Counted from the first letter of the stretch, positions 49,148 to 59,726 are shown. The stretch is DNA of 64,000 bases from HyVt-337 sp964428895 (GCA_964428895.1 CAYRZU010000006.1:9314-73313); one strand, 5' to 3'. Numbers and translations are program-made. Notes: generated by a model from the letters alone, not told the origin.

Positions 49148-50410
49148 ATGGAGTTCATGCGACAGAATCTGGTGCTGATTATCGTGGCGGCCCTGGTGGT
49201 GGTGGTGGGCGGACTGCTGCTGGTGACCAACCTAAACGTAGATAAGCAGATCGTGGTTTCCACGTCGCAGCGGGTGAAGCTGTCGAGCGCCCTGAAGCGC
49301 CTGGACAAGACGCGGGTGAACGAGCGCATCGTGGCCGAGGAAGAGCGCCGCGTGAAAATGGTCGAGGAAGCTTACACCACCGTGCTGACCGAAAGCGCCG
49401 ACTGGAACCGACGGTCTTTCAATATCCTGACAGCCACGGTCACCGACAGTCAGGGCGATCCCAAGGAGATCCCGGCCTTCCCGGTCAACAAGAGCGACTT
49501 TGACGAACACGGCCGATTGCTGAAGTTCAAGCTGACCCAGGCCTACATAGACCAGATGAACGCCTTGCTGACGCCGTTGCTGGTGGCGACCCCGCCGACG
49601 GAGGAAGATGTCGAAAAGGAAATCCCCCGGGCCAAATACATGCTCCAGAAGTCATCGGATGAGTTTCGGTCGGTCTCCTCGGACGACCCCGAGCTCAACC
49701 GGCGTGCCCGAGAGCAGGCCCGAGACACCGTTCGCCAGCGAAGCATCGCGGGTAAGCACCTGTTCGCCGAGCCGACCGCCCTGCGGTTCGTGTTCGACGC
49801 CCCGAATACCGACGCCACCATCGAAGACCTCTGGACCGCGCAGCTGAACCTGTGGGTGATGGGCGAAGTCCTGTCGGCCATCCAGGAAACGAACGAGCAG
49901 GTCGTCCAGAAGGTCCTGGCCGAGCATCCGGATACCCCGCCCAGCGTGGCTATCTCAGCGGTCCGCCATCTGGTGTCGCTCAAGGTGTTGGGCTATTCGG
50001 CTGACGGTTCGGCCACCAGTCCGGCCTCGGGCGGCGTGACCCTGACCGAGCGAGTCAGCAACCAGCTTTATGACACGGTCTACTACGACTTAACCGTCAT
50101 TATGCCGCTCCGCCACGTGGCGGATTTCGAGCATGTGTTGATGAGTCACAATCTTCATACGGTCCTGAACACCATGATGGTGGTTCACCCGCAACAGCCC
50201 GATAGCTTGTTCTTCTACGGGCCCGAGCCGGTCGTCCAGGTGACGTTTACGGGTGAACTGCTGTTGCTGGCCTCCTGGACGCGAGGGACCTGGAACGCCG
50301 AGGCCAACGCGTGGTCGGACACCTATCCGCCGCTCATGCCGGCGTCGGTGCTGGAGACACTGCCGTCGGCTGCAATGCGACGTGAAGATAAGAAACGCAT
50401 CGGGAGTTGA
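49148..50410 (+). CDS. Membrane-anchored protein in the PilO position
   Basis: A 420-residue protein with one N-terminal membrane helix (residues about 8-28), a charged coiled-coil region (about 45-75) and a large extracytoplasmic part. This topology and the position between PilM/N and the secretin match PilO or GspM-type inner-membrane components, although sequence similarity to known PilO is not evident to me. It starts 39 bases after pilM and ends 32 bases before the next gene. The C-terminal part has strands such as YYDLTVIMPLRHVADFEHV, which could be a ferredoxin-like fold as in PilO. Confidence 0.65.
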   Translation: MEFMRQNLVLIIVAALVVVVGGLLLVTNLNVDKQIVVSTSQRVKLSSALKRLDKTRVNERIVAEEERRVKMVEEAYTTVLTESADWNRRSFNILTATVTDSQGDPKEIPAFPVNKSDFDEHGRLLKFKLTQAYIDQMNALLTPLLVATPPTEEDVEKEIPRAKYMLQKSSDEFRSVSSDDPELNRRAREQARDTVRQRSIAGKHLFAEPTALRFVFDAPNTDATIEDLWTAQLNLWVMGEVLSAIQETNEQVVQKVLAEHPDTPPSVAISAVRHLVSLKVLGYSADGSATSPASGGVTLTERVSNQLYDTVYYDLTVIMPLRHVADFEHVLMSHNLHTVLNTMMVVHPQQPDSLFFYGPEPVVQVTFTGELLLLASWTRGTWNAEANAWSDTYPPLMPASVLETLPSAAMRREDKKRIGS

Positions 50411-50442
50411 CCGTCCGTAGCGTTCAAAGCAGGAGCCGCTGA

Positions 50443-51879
50443 ATGGCCCAAGGCACGAAAATCAGTGTGATCGAACAACACGTCGAAAAGGGCGTCCTCG
50501 TGCTCTGCGCGATCGGCTTGCTCGTGGCGTTTTTCAATTGGGTCGCGAAGAGCCCGCGCGCCATCGATCGTATGCCGACGGCCAAGAAGAGCAGTAAGGT
50601 CGGGTGGAAGGTATCCACCAGCGCCACCTTGCCTCCCGAAGACGTTGACGAGGCGATCGAGTTTGTCGCCCTCAAGGTCGACGAGAACGCCGACGAAGCC
50701 ACCTCCGGCGACAGCCAATCGGTGGGCTTTCCCGAGCAGATCAAGGCCCTTCGAGCCAATCCCTTTGCCAAGGACGTCCTCGCTGAGTTCACAGGGCTGA
50801 CCCAGCCTCCCGCGGTCCGCGAGGATATCGAGCCGCCCGAGGCGCCCGAGACGTTTACACGAAATGACTTGCTGGCGCGGATACCGGCGCCGCCGAAGCC
50901 GCAGGTGTGGGTCAGCCGCCAGCTGTCGCGCCGCCCGACCGACGGCGGCGAGGACCGCCCGGAAGCGATTGTGGTGGCCCATCTGGTCGCGACCTACCCC
51001 TGGGACGAACTTTCCAACGCGTGGCAGGAGTTGCTATCCAAGGCCGCCACTCAGACGCGCGTCGTGGTGGCGAAGGTGGAGGTCAAGAGCGAATACGAAC
51101 TGGCCGACGGGTCGTGGGCGCCGCGCGAGGTCACGCTGGTCCATGCCGGCCAGGCCGAGGATGTACCTGTTGTCCCCACGTGGAGCGGCAACAACACCGA
51201 AGCCGTGACGGCGGCCGTATCGGACCTGAATACGTCGTGGCAGAACACGCTGCTGCTGCCGGACTACTGGGATGTGTTCGACCAGCGGGTGCGCAAGTGG
51301 CAGCCTTGGACGGACGTCGTGGCCGACAAGTTCCCCGACGCCAACGTCGGGGCCCACGATGAGCCCGTAACTGCTGAGCAGCCCTATCGATATGCATACC
51401 GGTTTGTGTTGATCAATCCCCTGATCGCCTCGCCGATGGACGTTGATGAGGCCCAACTCGTCGAAGCCAAGGAGCCCGATCTGGTCACGCCGTGGTCGGC
51501 GTGGTCGGATGCGGTGGCGTCATCGGCGTCAACGGAGTTCTTCGTGACCAGCGCGACCGCCAGCGGCGGCGTTCGGTCGGTGGTCTACACCAACGCGCTG
51601 GGTCAAGAAGTCGAGGAGAGCTTCCGGTGTCGTCTGGGCGCCCCCATCGGCGGGCCCAAGAGCACGGGCGTTCGGGATCCGATCTCGGGCGGCCAGATCG
51701 TCACGGACGTGGACTTCGGCACGGGCGCCGTTGCTGCCTCGATGGAGCTGAACCGCCAGATCTACCGAGGCGCCATCGCCCAGAGGACGGCGCAGGTGAT
51801 CTACCTGGACGCCCAAGGCCGGCTCCACAGCCGGTTTGTCAGCGTGGACCGAGCCCGTAACAAGCAACGAGGCAAGTAG
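50443..51879 (+). CDS. Membrane-anchored protein in the PilP position
   Basis: A 478-residue protein with one N-terminal membrane helix (residues about 15-32, VLVLCAIGLLVAFFNWV) and a large extracytoplasmic part with a Pro-rich segment near residue 130. By position and topology it could take the PilP or GspC role, linking the inner-membrane complex to the secretin; PilP itself is a small lipoprotein, so this would be a distant or unrelated functional analogue. The C-terminal half has repeated beta strands. I do not recognise a family. It lies 32 bases after the previous gene. Confidence 0.6.
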   Translation: MAQGTKISVIEQHVEKGVLVLCAIGLLVAFFNWVAKSPRAIDRMPTAKKSSKVGWKVSTSATLPPEDVDEAIEFVALKVDENADEATSGDSQSVGFPEQIKALRANPFAKDVLAEFTGLTQPPAVREDIEPPEAPETFTRNDLLARIPAPPKPQVWVSRQLSRRPTDGGEDRPEAIVVAHLVATYPWDELSNAWQELLSKAATQTRVVVAKVEVKSEYELADGSWAPREVTLVHAGQAEDVPVVPTWSGNNTEAVTAAVSDLNTSWQNTLLLPDYWDVFDQRVRKWQPWTDVVADKFPDANVGAHDEPVTAEQPYRYAYRFVLINPLIASPMDVDEAQLVEAKEPDLVTPWSAWSDAVASSASTEFFVTSATASGGVRSVVYTNALGQEVEESFRCRLGAPIGGPKSTGVRDPISGGQIVTDVDFGTGAVAASMELNRQIYRGAIAQRTAQVIYLDAQGRLHSRFVSVDRARNKQRGK

Positions 51880-52239
51880 CCTCGTCCGGCCGGCCAGGCC
51901 CTCATCCACACCGGAATATCCCCCGTATCACTGGGGCTGTGTCCCTACCTCTTGGGGCGGGGGAGTCTCCCCTGCCGTTCCTCCCGGCCGATTCCACTTG
52001 GCCCACGCCATCGCAGATACGTCTTATGAGAGCTTCTGTTACGCCTCTCGGGGTGATGTGGGAAATGCCCTAACTTGTGCAAAAAAAGGCTGGCCTAAAT
52101 CGCGTTGGAATTCCGAGAGAGAAGAAGGTCGCAAATGCCTTCAGGCTGCACGCTTAGTTTTGTTGCGTGTCCGGTACGGACGGATAGGCCTGAGGCTGTC
52201 GACGCGATGCTTCGTTGTTCGTGAGAAAGGAATCTTAAC
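51880..52239. other. 360-base non-coding stretch before the secretin gene
   Basis: No credible coding frame is seen. It contains two short perfect hairpins, GGGGA-GTC-TCCCC (51960-51972) and GTCCG-GTA-CGGAC (52169-52181), a run of seven A at 52081-52087 and the ribosome binding site AAAGGA before the secretin start. It may hold a separate promoter or leader for the secretin; I see no box pair that I would call. Confidence 0.4.
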
Positions 52240-55200
52240 GTGGAAGCTCGACGCCAGGCTACTTCTCTCATCGCGATGGTCGTCCTGATCGTGATCAGTG
52301 GGGTTTCGGTTGCGGATCCATCAACGGATGCCGCCACCGCCCAGCTCAGCCAAGCCTTGGACCATTACAGCAAGCTTGAGTTTGCTCAGGCCAAGGGTCT
52401 GCTGGCGCAAATCGATCGCGATGATCTCAGCGAGAACGATCAGCGAATGCTTGATCGGTACACCCACTGGGTGGACCTGGCCGCCCAACGCAAAGCCGCT
52501 GCCGCCGCCTTGCTGGCCGCCGGCGACCAGGCCGTCAGCGACGGTGACCTCGCTCGGGCCCGAGACTGCTACTCGGACGCCTACGCCTGCGAGTTCCTCG
52601 ACGCCGACAGCCGCCGGTTGGCGCGGGAACGGCTGACGGTCGTTCAGCATCAACTGGCCGATGCCGAGAACGCCCCTCAGACGTCCTCCGATCAACCGGA
52701 GACGGCGGTGGTCCTATTGACCTCGCTGGGGACCGAAGACCCCGCCATGGCCCCCGGGCCGGTCGAGCCCGAAGAGGCAGTGACCCTCGACGTTGATGAC
52801 GATTGGGATGGACGGCCCGTCTTTGATGTCGCCGACCACGCGGACGATTCGGTCACGGGCGTTCTGGTCGCCGATGCCGATGCCGCCGCGGACACCGACC
52901 TGCAGCCGGCCGACACCTTGGTGGTCGAAGCGCTCGAAGAGGGAGACCCGGCGCCCCCGGCTCTGGCTGAATCCGTGGACGTCGACACGGACGTCGTCAT
53001 CTATACCGTCCAAGGCCCCGCCGAGCCCGTGGTGGAAGCTGTTGTGGAGACCGAGACCAGCAACGATGAAATCCTTCTGGCGGACGTCACGCCCGTCTAC
53101 GTCGAAACCGAAGACATCGAACCCCGAGGCGCCACCCCGGAAAGTTACGTGGCCACCGATCATCAGCCGGTGGCGACCGGGTCCAGCCCGGCCCTGACGA
53201 AGTTGGAGCAAGGCCGACGTCTATTCGCCGGTAAGACCCGCGTGGATTTCGATGAGGCCATGAAAAAGGCCCGGGAAGCCTACGCCAAGGCCCAACGACA
53301 CAACACCAACGAAACGGACTTCAACGCCGCTCGCGGGCAACTCGGCGTGGCCCAAGATGCCCTGATCAAGGGCAAGAACTACCTGCCCCCCGACGAGTAC
53401 GATGCCCGGCAGCGGGAGATCAACGCGCTGCTGAAGCTGGTCAACGATCGGCACACCAAATGGACCGCCGTTCAGGCCGATAAGGCCCGGAAGCAGATGG
53501 CCGACGAAGAGGCCCATCGCCAGGCCGAGGCCGCCCGTCAACGGGCTGAGAAGATCGCCACCCTGGAAGATCGAGCCCGCGACCGGATTCGCGACTTCCG
53601 CTACGACCAGGCCTTGGGCGTGGTCAAAGACATCCTGAAACTGGACGGCAAGAACATCTTCGCCGTCGACCAGTTGAATATGTTGGAGCAGTTTGTCCTG
53701 CTCCAGAAACAAAAGAGCATCGGCGGCACGGTGCTGCAGGAGCAGGAACAGGCGCTGCTGGACATCCGAGAGTCCGAGGTGCCTTGGAACGAGTTGCTGA
53801 TCTATCCGGAAGACTGGCGAGAGCTGTCCTACAAGCGCCGGATGCAGTTCGCTCGGGATAAGTCTTTCGGGTCCGAAGAAGACCGGATGGCCTACTTGAG
53901 CCTCAAGAAGCGCGTCGGTCAGTTGGACTTCGACGAAGTGGCCTTCGGCGATATCATCCAGTACCTGCGCGATGTCACCGGCGCCGGCATCCACGTGAAA
54001 TGGAACTCGCTGATGCCGGTCGGCGTGACCGAGGAAACGCAGGTCACGCTGCACCTGCCGGACCGCACGCTCAACCAGGTCCTCAAGCTGATGCTGGAAG
54101 ACATGGGCGACATGTCGGCCTTGAGCTTCACCATCGAGGACGGCGTAATCAAGATCTCCACCCGCGACGACCTGCGGACCAACACCATGGTCCGGGTCTA
54201 CGACATTCAGGACCTGATTATCCGCGTGCCGGACTTTGTAGGCCCGCGCGTGGACGTTGCCGAGGCCCTGGGCGAAGGCGGCGAAGAGGCCAGCGGCGGC
54301 TTCCTGGCGGAAGAGGATGAAGCCGAAGAAGAGCTGACCCGTCAGGAGATGATCGACGCCCTGATCGAATCGATCGAGAACAGCGTCGACCCGGACTCCT
54401 GGACCGGGGCCGGAGCGTCGATCGAGGAGCAGCGTGGCTCCCTGATCATCATGCAGACCCCGGAGAACCACCTGGAAATCCAGCAGTTGCTGGACAACAT
54501 GCGAGAGACCCGGGCGATCCAGATCGCGATCGAATCACGGTTCGTGGAAGTGACCACCGGCTGGTTGGAGCGGGTGGGTGTGGACTTGGACATCATCCTC
54601 AACGCCGGCGGCAACGTCGGCACGTTGGATAAGTCTCCGACCTCCGACACGCAGAGCTGGAACCGCGGCATCCCCCGAACGGGTGGCGCCGTGGGCGGCA
54701 CGACGAACCCGAACAACTACCTGGGCGACACGGTGATGGATCCGATGACGGGTCTGGGTGTGTTCCGTCACCCGGGCGTGGACAGTTGGACCGAGCGGCT
54801 GACGCCGATCAAAGTCAGCGGCGGCAGCAAGGTCTCCTGGACCACCCTGGCCACGGGCATAGCCGGCGACATCGGTGACGACACCGACGGAGCCGGCGTG
54901 CCGACGGCCTTGAGTATCGCCGGCGCCTTCATGGACGACATCGAGGTGGACTTCCTGATCGAAGCGACGCAGGGCTCCTCGACCGCCCGCACGCTGACGG
55001 CGCCGCGCCTGACACTCTACAACGGTCAGCGTGCCTACGTGACCGTCGCTACGCAGACCGCCTACATTCGAGGCTGGGAGCCGTTGGTGGCGGAAGGATC
55101 CGCCGCGATGCGACCGATCGTGGGCTTCGTGCCGACCGGTACCGTCATGGACGTTGAAGCCACCGTGTCGGCCGACCGCCGGTACGTGACCATGACCATT

Positions 55201-55548
55201 CGTCCGCAGGTGGCCCAACTGGCCGTTAGCCCGCCGCGAAGCGTTCCGTTCTCGGTCGGCAGCGGCATCGGCGTTCTGACGTCTGCGGCAATCGAACTGC
55301 CGGAAGTTGCCCTCAAGGACCTGCAGACCACGATCTCCTGTCCCGACGGCGGCACGCTGCTGTTGGGCGGCCAGAAGTTGGCCGGCGAGGTCGAGCGAGA
55401 AGTCGGGCCGCCGGTTCTTTCGAAGGTGCCGGTGCTGAACCGGTTCTTCACCGCTCGCGGCACGACCCGCGACGAACGAACGCTGCTGATCCTGGTTAAG
55501 CCGCGAATCATTATTCAGCGGGAGTACGAGTCGGAAGCGTTCCCCTAA
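52240..55548 (+). CDS. Secretin (PilQ/GspD-like outer-membrane channel) with large N-terminal region
   Basis: A 1102-residue exported protein starting at a GTG with AAAGGA 8 bases upstream. A signal peptide (about residues 1-25) is followed by a helical TPR-like part and an acidic low-complexity stretch (about 130-300). A coiled coil follows (about 335-470), then a secretin N-domain (DFDEVAFGDIIQYLRDVTGAGIH, about 565-590) and the secretin beta-barrel domain from about residue 755. The hallmark C-terminal segment LLLGGQKLAGEVE, VPVLNRFF and LLILVKPRII is intact. It is far longer than usual (about 600-700 residues) because of the N-terminal additions. It would form the outer-membrane pore of a type IV pilus or type II secretion apparatus. 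Confidence 0.9.
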   Translation: MEARRQATSLIAMVVLIVISGVSVADPSTDAATAQLSQALDHYSKLEFAQAKGLLAQIDRDDLSENDQRMLDRYTHWVDLAAQRKAAAAALLAAGDQAVSDGDLARARDCYSDAYACEFLDADSRRLARERLTVVQHQLADAENAPQTSSDQPETAVVLLTSLGTEDPAMAPGPVEPEEAVTLDVDDDWDGRPVFDVADHADDSVTGVLVADADAAADTDLQPADTLVVEALEEGDPAPPALAESVDVDTDVVIYTVQGPAEPVVEAVVETETSNDEILLADVTPVYVETEDIEPRGATPESYVATDHQPVATGSSPALTKLEQGRRLFAGKTRVDFDEAMKKAREAYAKAQRHNTNETDFNAARGQLGVAQDALIKGKNYLPPDEYDARQREINALLKLVNDRHTKWTAVQADKARKQMADEEAHRQAEAARQRAEKIATLEDRARDRIRDFRYDQALGVVKDILKLDGKNIFAVDQLNMLEQFVLLQKQKSIGGTVLQEQEQALLDIRESEVPWNELLIYPEDWRELSYKRRMQFARDKSFGSEEDRMAYLSLKKRVGQLDFDEVAFGDIIQYLRDVTGAGIHVKWNSLMPVGVTEETQVTLHLPDRTLNQVLKLMLEDMGDMSALSFTIEDGVIKISTRDDLRTNTMVRVYDIQDLIIRVPDFVGPRVDVAEALGEGGEEASGGFLAEEDEAEEELTRQEMIDALIESIENSVDPDSWTGAGASIEEQRGSLIIMQTPENHLEIQQLLDNMRETRAIQIAIESRFVEVTTGWLERVGVDLDIILNAGGNVGTLDKSPTSDTQSWNRGIPRTGGAVGGTTNPNNYLGDTVMDPMTGLGVFRHPGVDSWTERLTPIKVSGGSKVSWTTLATGIAGDIGDDTDGAGVPTALSIAGAFMDDIEVDFLIEATQGSSTARTLTAPRLTLYNGQRAYVTVATQTAYIRGWEPLVAEGSAAMRPIVGFVPTGTVMDVEATVSADRRYVTMTIRPQVAQLAVSPPRSVPFSVGSGIGVLTSAAIELPEVALKDLQTTISCPDGGTLLLGGQKLAGEVEREVGPPVLSKVPVLNRFFTARGTTRDERTLLILVKPRIIIQREYESEAFP

Positions 55549-55576
55549 CCAACACCGCTGATCCATCCGCCTGAAT

Positions 55577-55612
55577 CGGGCCGCGGGTTCTATCGGACTC
55601 GCGGCCCGTTTG
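55577..55612 (+). terminator. Intrinsic terminator after the secretin gene
   Basis: A perfect 9-bp stem CGGGCCGCG/CGCGGCCCG followed by TTTG. It separates the pilus cluster from the next gene. Confidence 0.55.
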
Positions 55613-55618
55613 TATAAT
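55613..55618 (+). promoter_or_regulatory. Perfect TATAAT -10 box directly after the terminator
   Basis: TATAAT lies 32 bases before the ATG at 55650. No good -35 box is present at 16-18 bases, so this is a half-supported promoter. Confidence 0.35.
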
Positions 55619-55649
55619 GACCGGGCCGGCATTCACAGGAGACCTTGCC

Positions 55650-56861
55650 ATGCACACGCGCCTCGCCCTGACGGTCCTGCTTGCGGCGATTCTGTTCGGG
55701 CCGGCTTGCGACGACCCGCAGACCCCGCCCCCCGTGGTCGACCCGACCCCCACCACGCCCACGTCGCCGGCGACGCCTGGCCATCCGCCGACGGCGCCGA
55801 TCGAACTGGATCACATGACCATCGACCTGCAGGGGCGCCGGCTTGTACTCCAGGCCGAGGTCTGTTTGCGCCAGGGCCTGCTGGAACTGCTGCTGTGCGG
55901 CTGGGGCACCAAGGAGCACGAGAGCATTCTGCACACCCCGGTGAAGCCATCGGAGTTGCACGGGGGGCTGCTGGCGATCGGGTTGGCCCCGGGCAAACCG
56001 GCCGGCGTGTTCCAGTTCGAAGACCAGCCTGCCCTGGCCATACCGCCGCGTGGACAGGCGCTGTCGGTAACGTTGCGGTGGACCGATGCCAACGGGCCAG
56101 CGACCGAGGCGCCGGCGGGGCAGTGGCTCCGCGCGGTGGGCGACGGCAAGGTGGCGGCCCCCGCGGCGTGGATCTTCGTGGGATCGGACTTGCTCGGGAA
56201 CGACGCCTACTGGGCGGACAGTAGCGGCGAGCTGATCAGCGTGTCGAACTTCCCGTCGGCGGTGCTGGACGTGCCCTTCGAGAGCTCCGCCGACAACCGT
56301 CTGCTGGCGTTTGCGGCCAATACCGACGCGATTCCCCCTGAAGGGACGCGTGTGGACGTTGTCCTGACTGTCACCGATGATACCAGCCCCCACGCGCGGG
56401 CGTGGGTGTGGGTCGATCGTCGAGGTGGGGTACGGGTGGGTCAAACGGCGATGACCTTGGACGAACTGACCGGATGGGGCGAAGGCTTCGGGACGAGGTA
56501 TCCTCAGTGTCAGGTCGTGATCCGCGCCGACCCGCGCGCCATGGGGCAACAAGTTCAGGACGTCTACGACGCCGTTCGGATGTCGGGCATCTGGAATATC
56601 CTCGAGACGCGGTCCGTGGCCGAGGATCCGCTCTTGCCCCGGACCGAGGCCCAGGCCGCCATCCAGCTAGCGCGCCTTCGTCGCGATTTGGCCGAGGGCG
56701 AGACCGCGCTGGGCGATCCGCTCGAGACGGCCCAGTACCGCCTGGACCAAGTCGCCGATGAGCTGGAGGAGCTGGATCGCCTGGAGGCGCTCTGGCAGGA
56801 CTACGCCCGACAGGTCCGCGAGTCGATGGCCCAGACGCCGGCCGACACGGGCAACGAATAA
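55650..56861 (+). CDS. Exported protein with YdjY-like and ExbD-like regions
   Basis: A 403-residue protein with a signal peptide and a Pro/Thr-rich linker (residues about 22-50). Residues about 55-165 resemble YdjY-type domains (LLLCGWGTKEHESIL). Residues about 245-310 carry VWVDRRGGVRVGQ, VVIRADPRA and a closing VYDAVRMSGI, which look like the periplasmic domain of ExbD/TolR. A coiled-coil tail follows. A Cys at residue 22 (GPAC) is only a weak lipobox. AGGAG lies 7 bases before the ATG. The stop codon overlaps the next start (TAATG). The role is unknown, perhaps envelope-associated. Confidence 0.65.
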   Translation: MHTRLALTVLLAAILFGPACDDPQTPPPVVDPTPTTPTSPATPGHPPTAPIELDHMTIDLQGRRLVLQAEVCLRQGLLELLLCGWGTKEHESILHTPVKPSELHGGLLAIGLAPGKPAGVFQFEDQPALAIPPRGQALSVTLRWTDANGPATEAPAGQWLRAVGDGKVAAPAAWIFVGSDLLGNDAYWADSSGELISVSNFPSAVLDVPFESSADNRLLAFAANTDAIPPEGTRVDVVLTVTDDTSPHARAWVWVDRRGGVRVGQTAMTLDELTGWGEGFGTRYPQCQVVIRADPRAMGQQVQDVYDAVRMSGIWNILETRSVAEDPLLPRTEAQAAIQLARLRRDLAEGETALGDPLETAQYRLDQVADELEELDRLEALWQDYARQVRESMAQTPADTGNE

Positions 56862-57640
56862 TGCTGCAGACAGACAGACAGATCGACCCGCCGTCGCGAC
56901 CCGCCCGGCGGCGGTGGCCCTGGCGGTCGACGATTCTGGTTGCGATGGTCACCATTGCGCTCGAACTCGGCGTGTGGGGCCTGGCCGGGCTGGCCGGGGC
57001 CTCCCCGCGGAATGCGGTTCTGGCGACCTTGGCGGCGGCTACGGTGTGGGTGTGCTTGGTGGGGCCGGTGTTGTCGGCCGGCCCGCAGCGAGGTCTGGGC
57101 GGGTGGATGCGGGGGGGAATCACGGCCGACGCGACCGCCGTTACGCTGGTGGTGTTGTGGCTAGGAACGCCGTGGATGACGTTCCTAGGCGCCGCGAACG
57201 TCTACTTGATTCTCGCCATGGTGGCGGTGGCGGCAGTGACCGTGGTCCGATGCGGGCGGACGGCGCTGGCCCGGCGACGCCTGGCAGGAGGCGTGTCGGT
57301 GGCCCTGATGGCGGCTGTAACCACCCCGTTGTGGTCCAACGGTCTGATCATGGCCCTGCAGGGCCCGGCCCGTCAGGCGGCGGTCAAATGGCTCTTGGCC
57401 GTCAATCCGCTCGCGGCGATCTTCACCGCGACGGCCAAGTCGCTGGGGTTTGTCTGGTCGGAGGCGCCACTGATGTACCGGATCACCGTGCTGGGCCACT
57501 ACGTGCCGGTTCCCCGGGTCGGCTGGTTGGCGACGATCCTGGTCTACACCGCCGTGATCGCCGCCGCCGTTGCGGTGATGCTGTGTCGTCGGCGCAAGCC
57601 TAGTCCAACGATGTCAGCAGATCGGCCAGGCGCGTCTTGA
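56861..57640 (+). CDS. Integral membrane protein of unknown function
   Basis: A 259-residue protein with about six membrane helices after a basic N-terminus. It starts within the TAATG overlap of the upstream gene, so it is translationally coupled to it. I do not recognise a family; a hydrophilic segment with MYRITVLGHYVPVPR lies before the last helix. The 5' end contains a short CAGA repeat (CAGACAGACAGACAG). It overlaps the convergent rdgB gene by 41 bases. Confidence 0.65.
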   Translation: MLQTDRQIDPPSRPARRRWPWRSTILVAMVTIALELGVWGLAGLAGASPRNAVLATLAAATVWVCLVGPVLSAGPQRGLGGWMRGGITADATAVTLVVLWLGTPWMTFLGAANVYLILAMVAVAAVTVVRCGRTALARRRLAGGVSVALMAAVTTPLWSNGLIMALQGPARQAAVKWLLAVNPLAAIFTATAKSLGFVWSEAPLMYRITVLGHYVPVPRVGWLATILVYTAVIAAAVAVMLCRRRKPSPTMSADRPGAS

Positions 57641-58235
57641 AGGCTTTGACCGCCTGTCCTCGATGGCTGATTGCGTTCTTGGCCTCGGGGGGCAGCTCGG
57701 CGGTGGTGCAGCCCAACTCGGGCACATAGAAGAGGGGGTCGTACCCGAAGCCGTTCTCGCCCCGGGCTTCGCGACCGATTCGCCCCTCAATCGCGCCGCA
57801 GGCCTCCAGGAGCACGCGTTGCGGATCGGCCATTGCCAAGTGGCAGACGAACCGCGCGGTACGCTGCAGGTCGGGGGTGTTGTGCAGATCGGCCAGCAAG
57901 CGGGCGTTGTTGGCGTGGTCGATGGCGTCTCGGCCGGCATCGGCGGGGCAGCGGTCGGCCGCAAACCGGGCGCTGTGGACCCCGGGGGCGCCGTCCAGCG
58001 CGTCGACAACCAAGCCGGAATCGTCCGCCAGGGCCCATCGGCCGGTCTGGGCGGCGTAGTAAAGGGCCTTGAGGCGTGCGTTGTCGGCAAAAGTTGCGCC
58101 GTCCTCGACCGGCTCGTCGATGGCGGGCAATTCCGACAGGGGAACAACCGCCACCGGAAGATCGCCCAGGGCCTGGCGAATCTCCCGGCACTTGCCCGGG
58201 TTGCTCGTAGCCAGAACGATCTGACGGTTACTCAT
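57600..58235 (-). CDS. rdgB: XTP/dITP pyrophosphatase (RdgB/HAM1)
   Basis: A 211-residue HAM1-family nucleotide pyrophosphatase, which removes ITP, dITP and XTP from the nucleotide pool. The signature SNPGK is at residues 11-15, DDSGLVVDALDGAPGVHSAR lies near residue 67, and the late GENGFGYDPLFYVPE and AISHRGQA segments are all present. It overlaps the upstream lipoprotein gene by 8 bases and lies in an operon with that gene and rph, a common arrangement (rph-rdgB). Confidence 0.95.
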   Translation of the reverse strand: MSNRQIVLATSNPGKCREIRQALGDLPVAVVPLSELPAIDEPVEDGATFADNARLKALYYAAQTGRWALADDSGLVVDALDGAPGVHSARFAADRCPADAGRDAIDHANNARLLADLHNTPDLQRTARFVCHLAMADPQRVLLEACGAIEGRIGREARGENGFGYDPLFYVPELGCTTAELPPEAKNAISHRGQAVKAFKTRLADLLTSLD

Positions 58236-58991
58236 AAGCGTCCGGTCGGAGGGGGATGTCCATAACGTACGGCGTGGTGATCAACTGGCCTTCGGCGTCT
58301 TTGCTCCCGGTGCGGCGGACCTCGGCATGGCCGTTAATGGCGTAGGCGCGGAATCGCTCATCGTTCTTGAGCTGCTGCAACTCGGGGCTGTAGTAGACCT
58401 CTCCGGTGTGTTGGCCGGCGGGCGTCATCTCCATCTGGTAGGCGGTCTTCGGAAAGCTGCCCACCGTCACGTAGGAGTTGACGCCGCGGTGGTAGAAGTA
58501 GGCTGGGTAACCCAGGTCACGCAGTTCCTGACAGTAGTCAATGGCCGACTGCTCTCGACCAAGGTACTTGGCCTCGGGGACGTCGTAGAACTGCGCCACC
58601 GCCAGGGTGTACTTCCCGCCGGCGTTATTGAGGTCGAACTCGGGCGGGCCGGCCTCGGCGGGCAGGGCGACCACCATCGCGCTGGTGAAGGGCTTGATGC
58701 CGTCGGGCGTCTTGAATCGCTGGGCCCGGCGCACCGACCAGCTGGCGCCGTCGACCGAGGCGAAGTGGCCCCAGTAGAGGTGACTCAGGCCGTTGCCGTG
58801 GACCACGAACAGGTCCTCCCAGCCGGCGTGCTCTTCGGTGACGTCCTTCATCTCCTGGACGACCTGAACGTGGGCCGGGTGCTTGACGGTTGACAGCATA
58901 ATCGTGTACCGCGGCGGGCCCAACTCGGCGCAGCCGGCGCCGGCTAGCAGAATCGCCGCCACAATCGTCAGAATGGGTCGATGGTGTCCGT

Positions 58992-58995
<4 letters not shown>
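58228..58995 (-). CDS. Lipoprotein with SPOR-like region
   Basis: A 255-residue lipoprotein with signal peptide ending in AGAGC (Cys at residue 22). Residues about 125-185 show the strand-helix-strand pattern of an SPOR-like domain (YTLAVAQFYDV, a QELRDLGYPAYFYHR helix and SYVTVGSF). SPOR domains bind denuded peptidoglycan. It sits between rph and rdgB with overlaps of 4 and 8 bases, so all three are co-translated; why an envelope protein is placed there is not clear. Confidence 0.65.
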
Positions 58996-59726
<731 letters not shown>

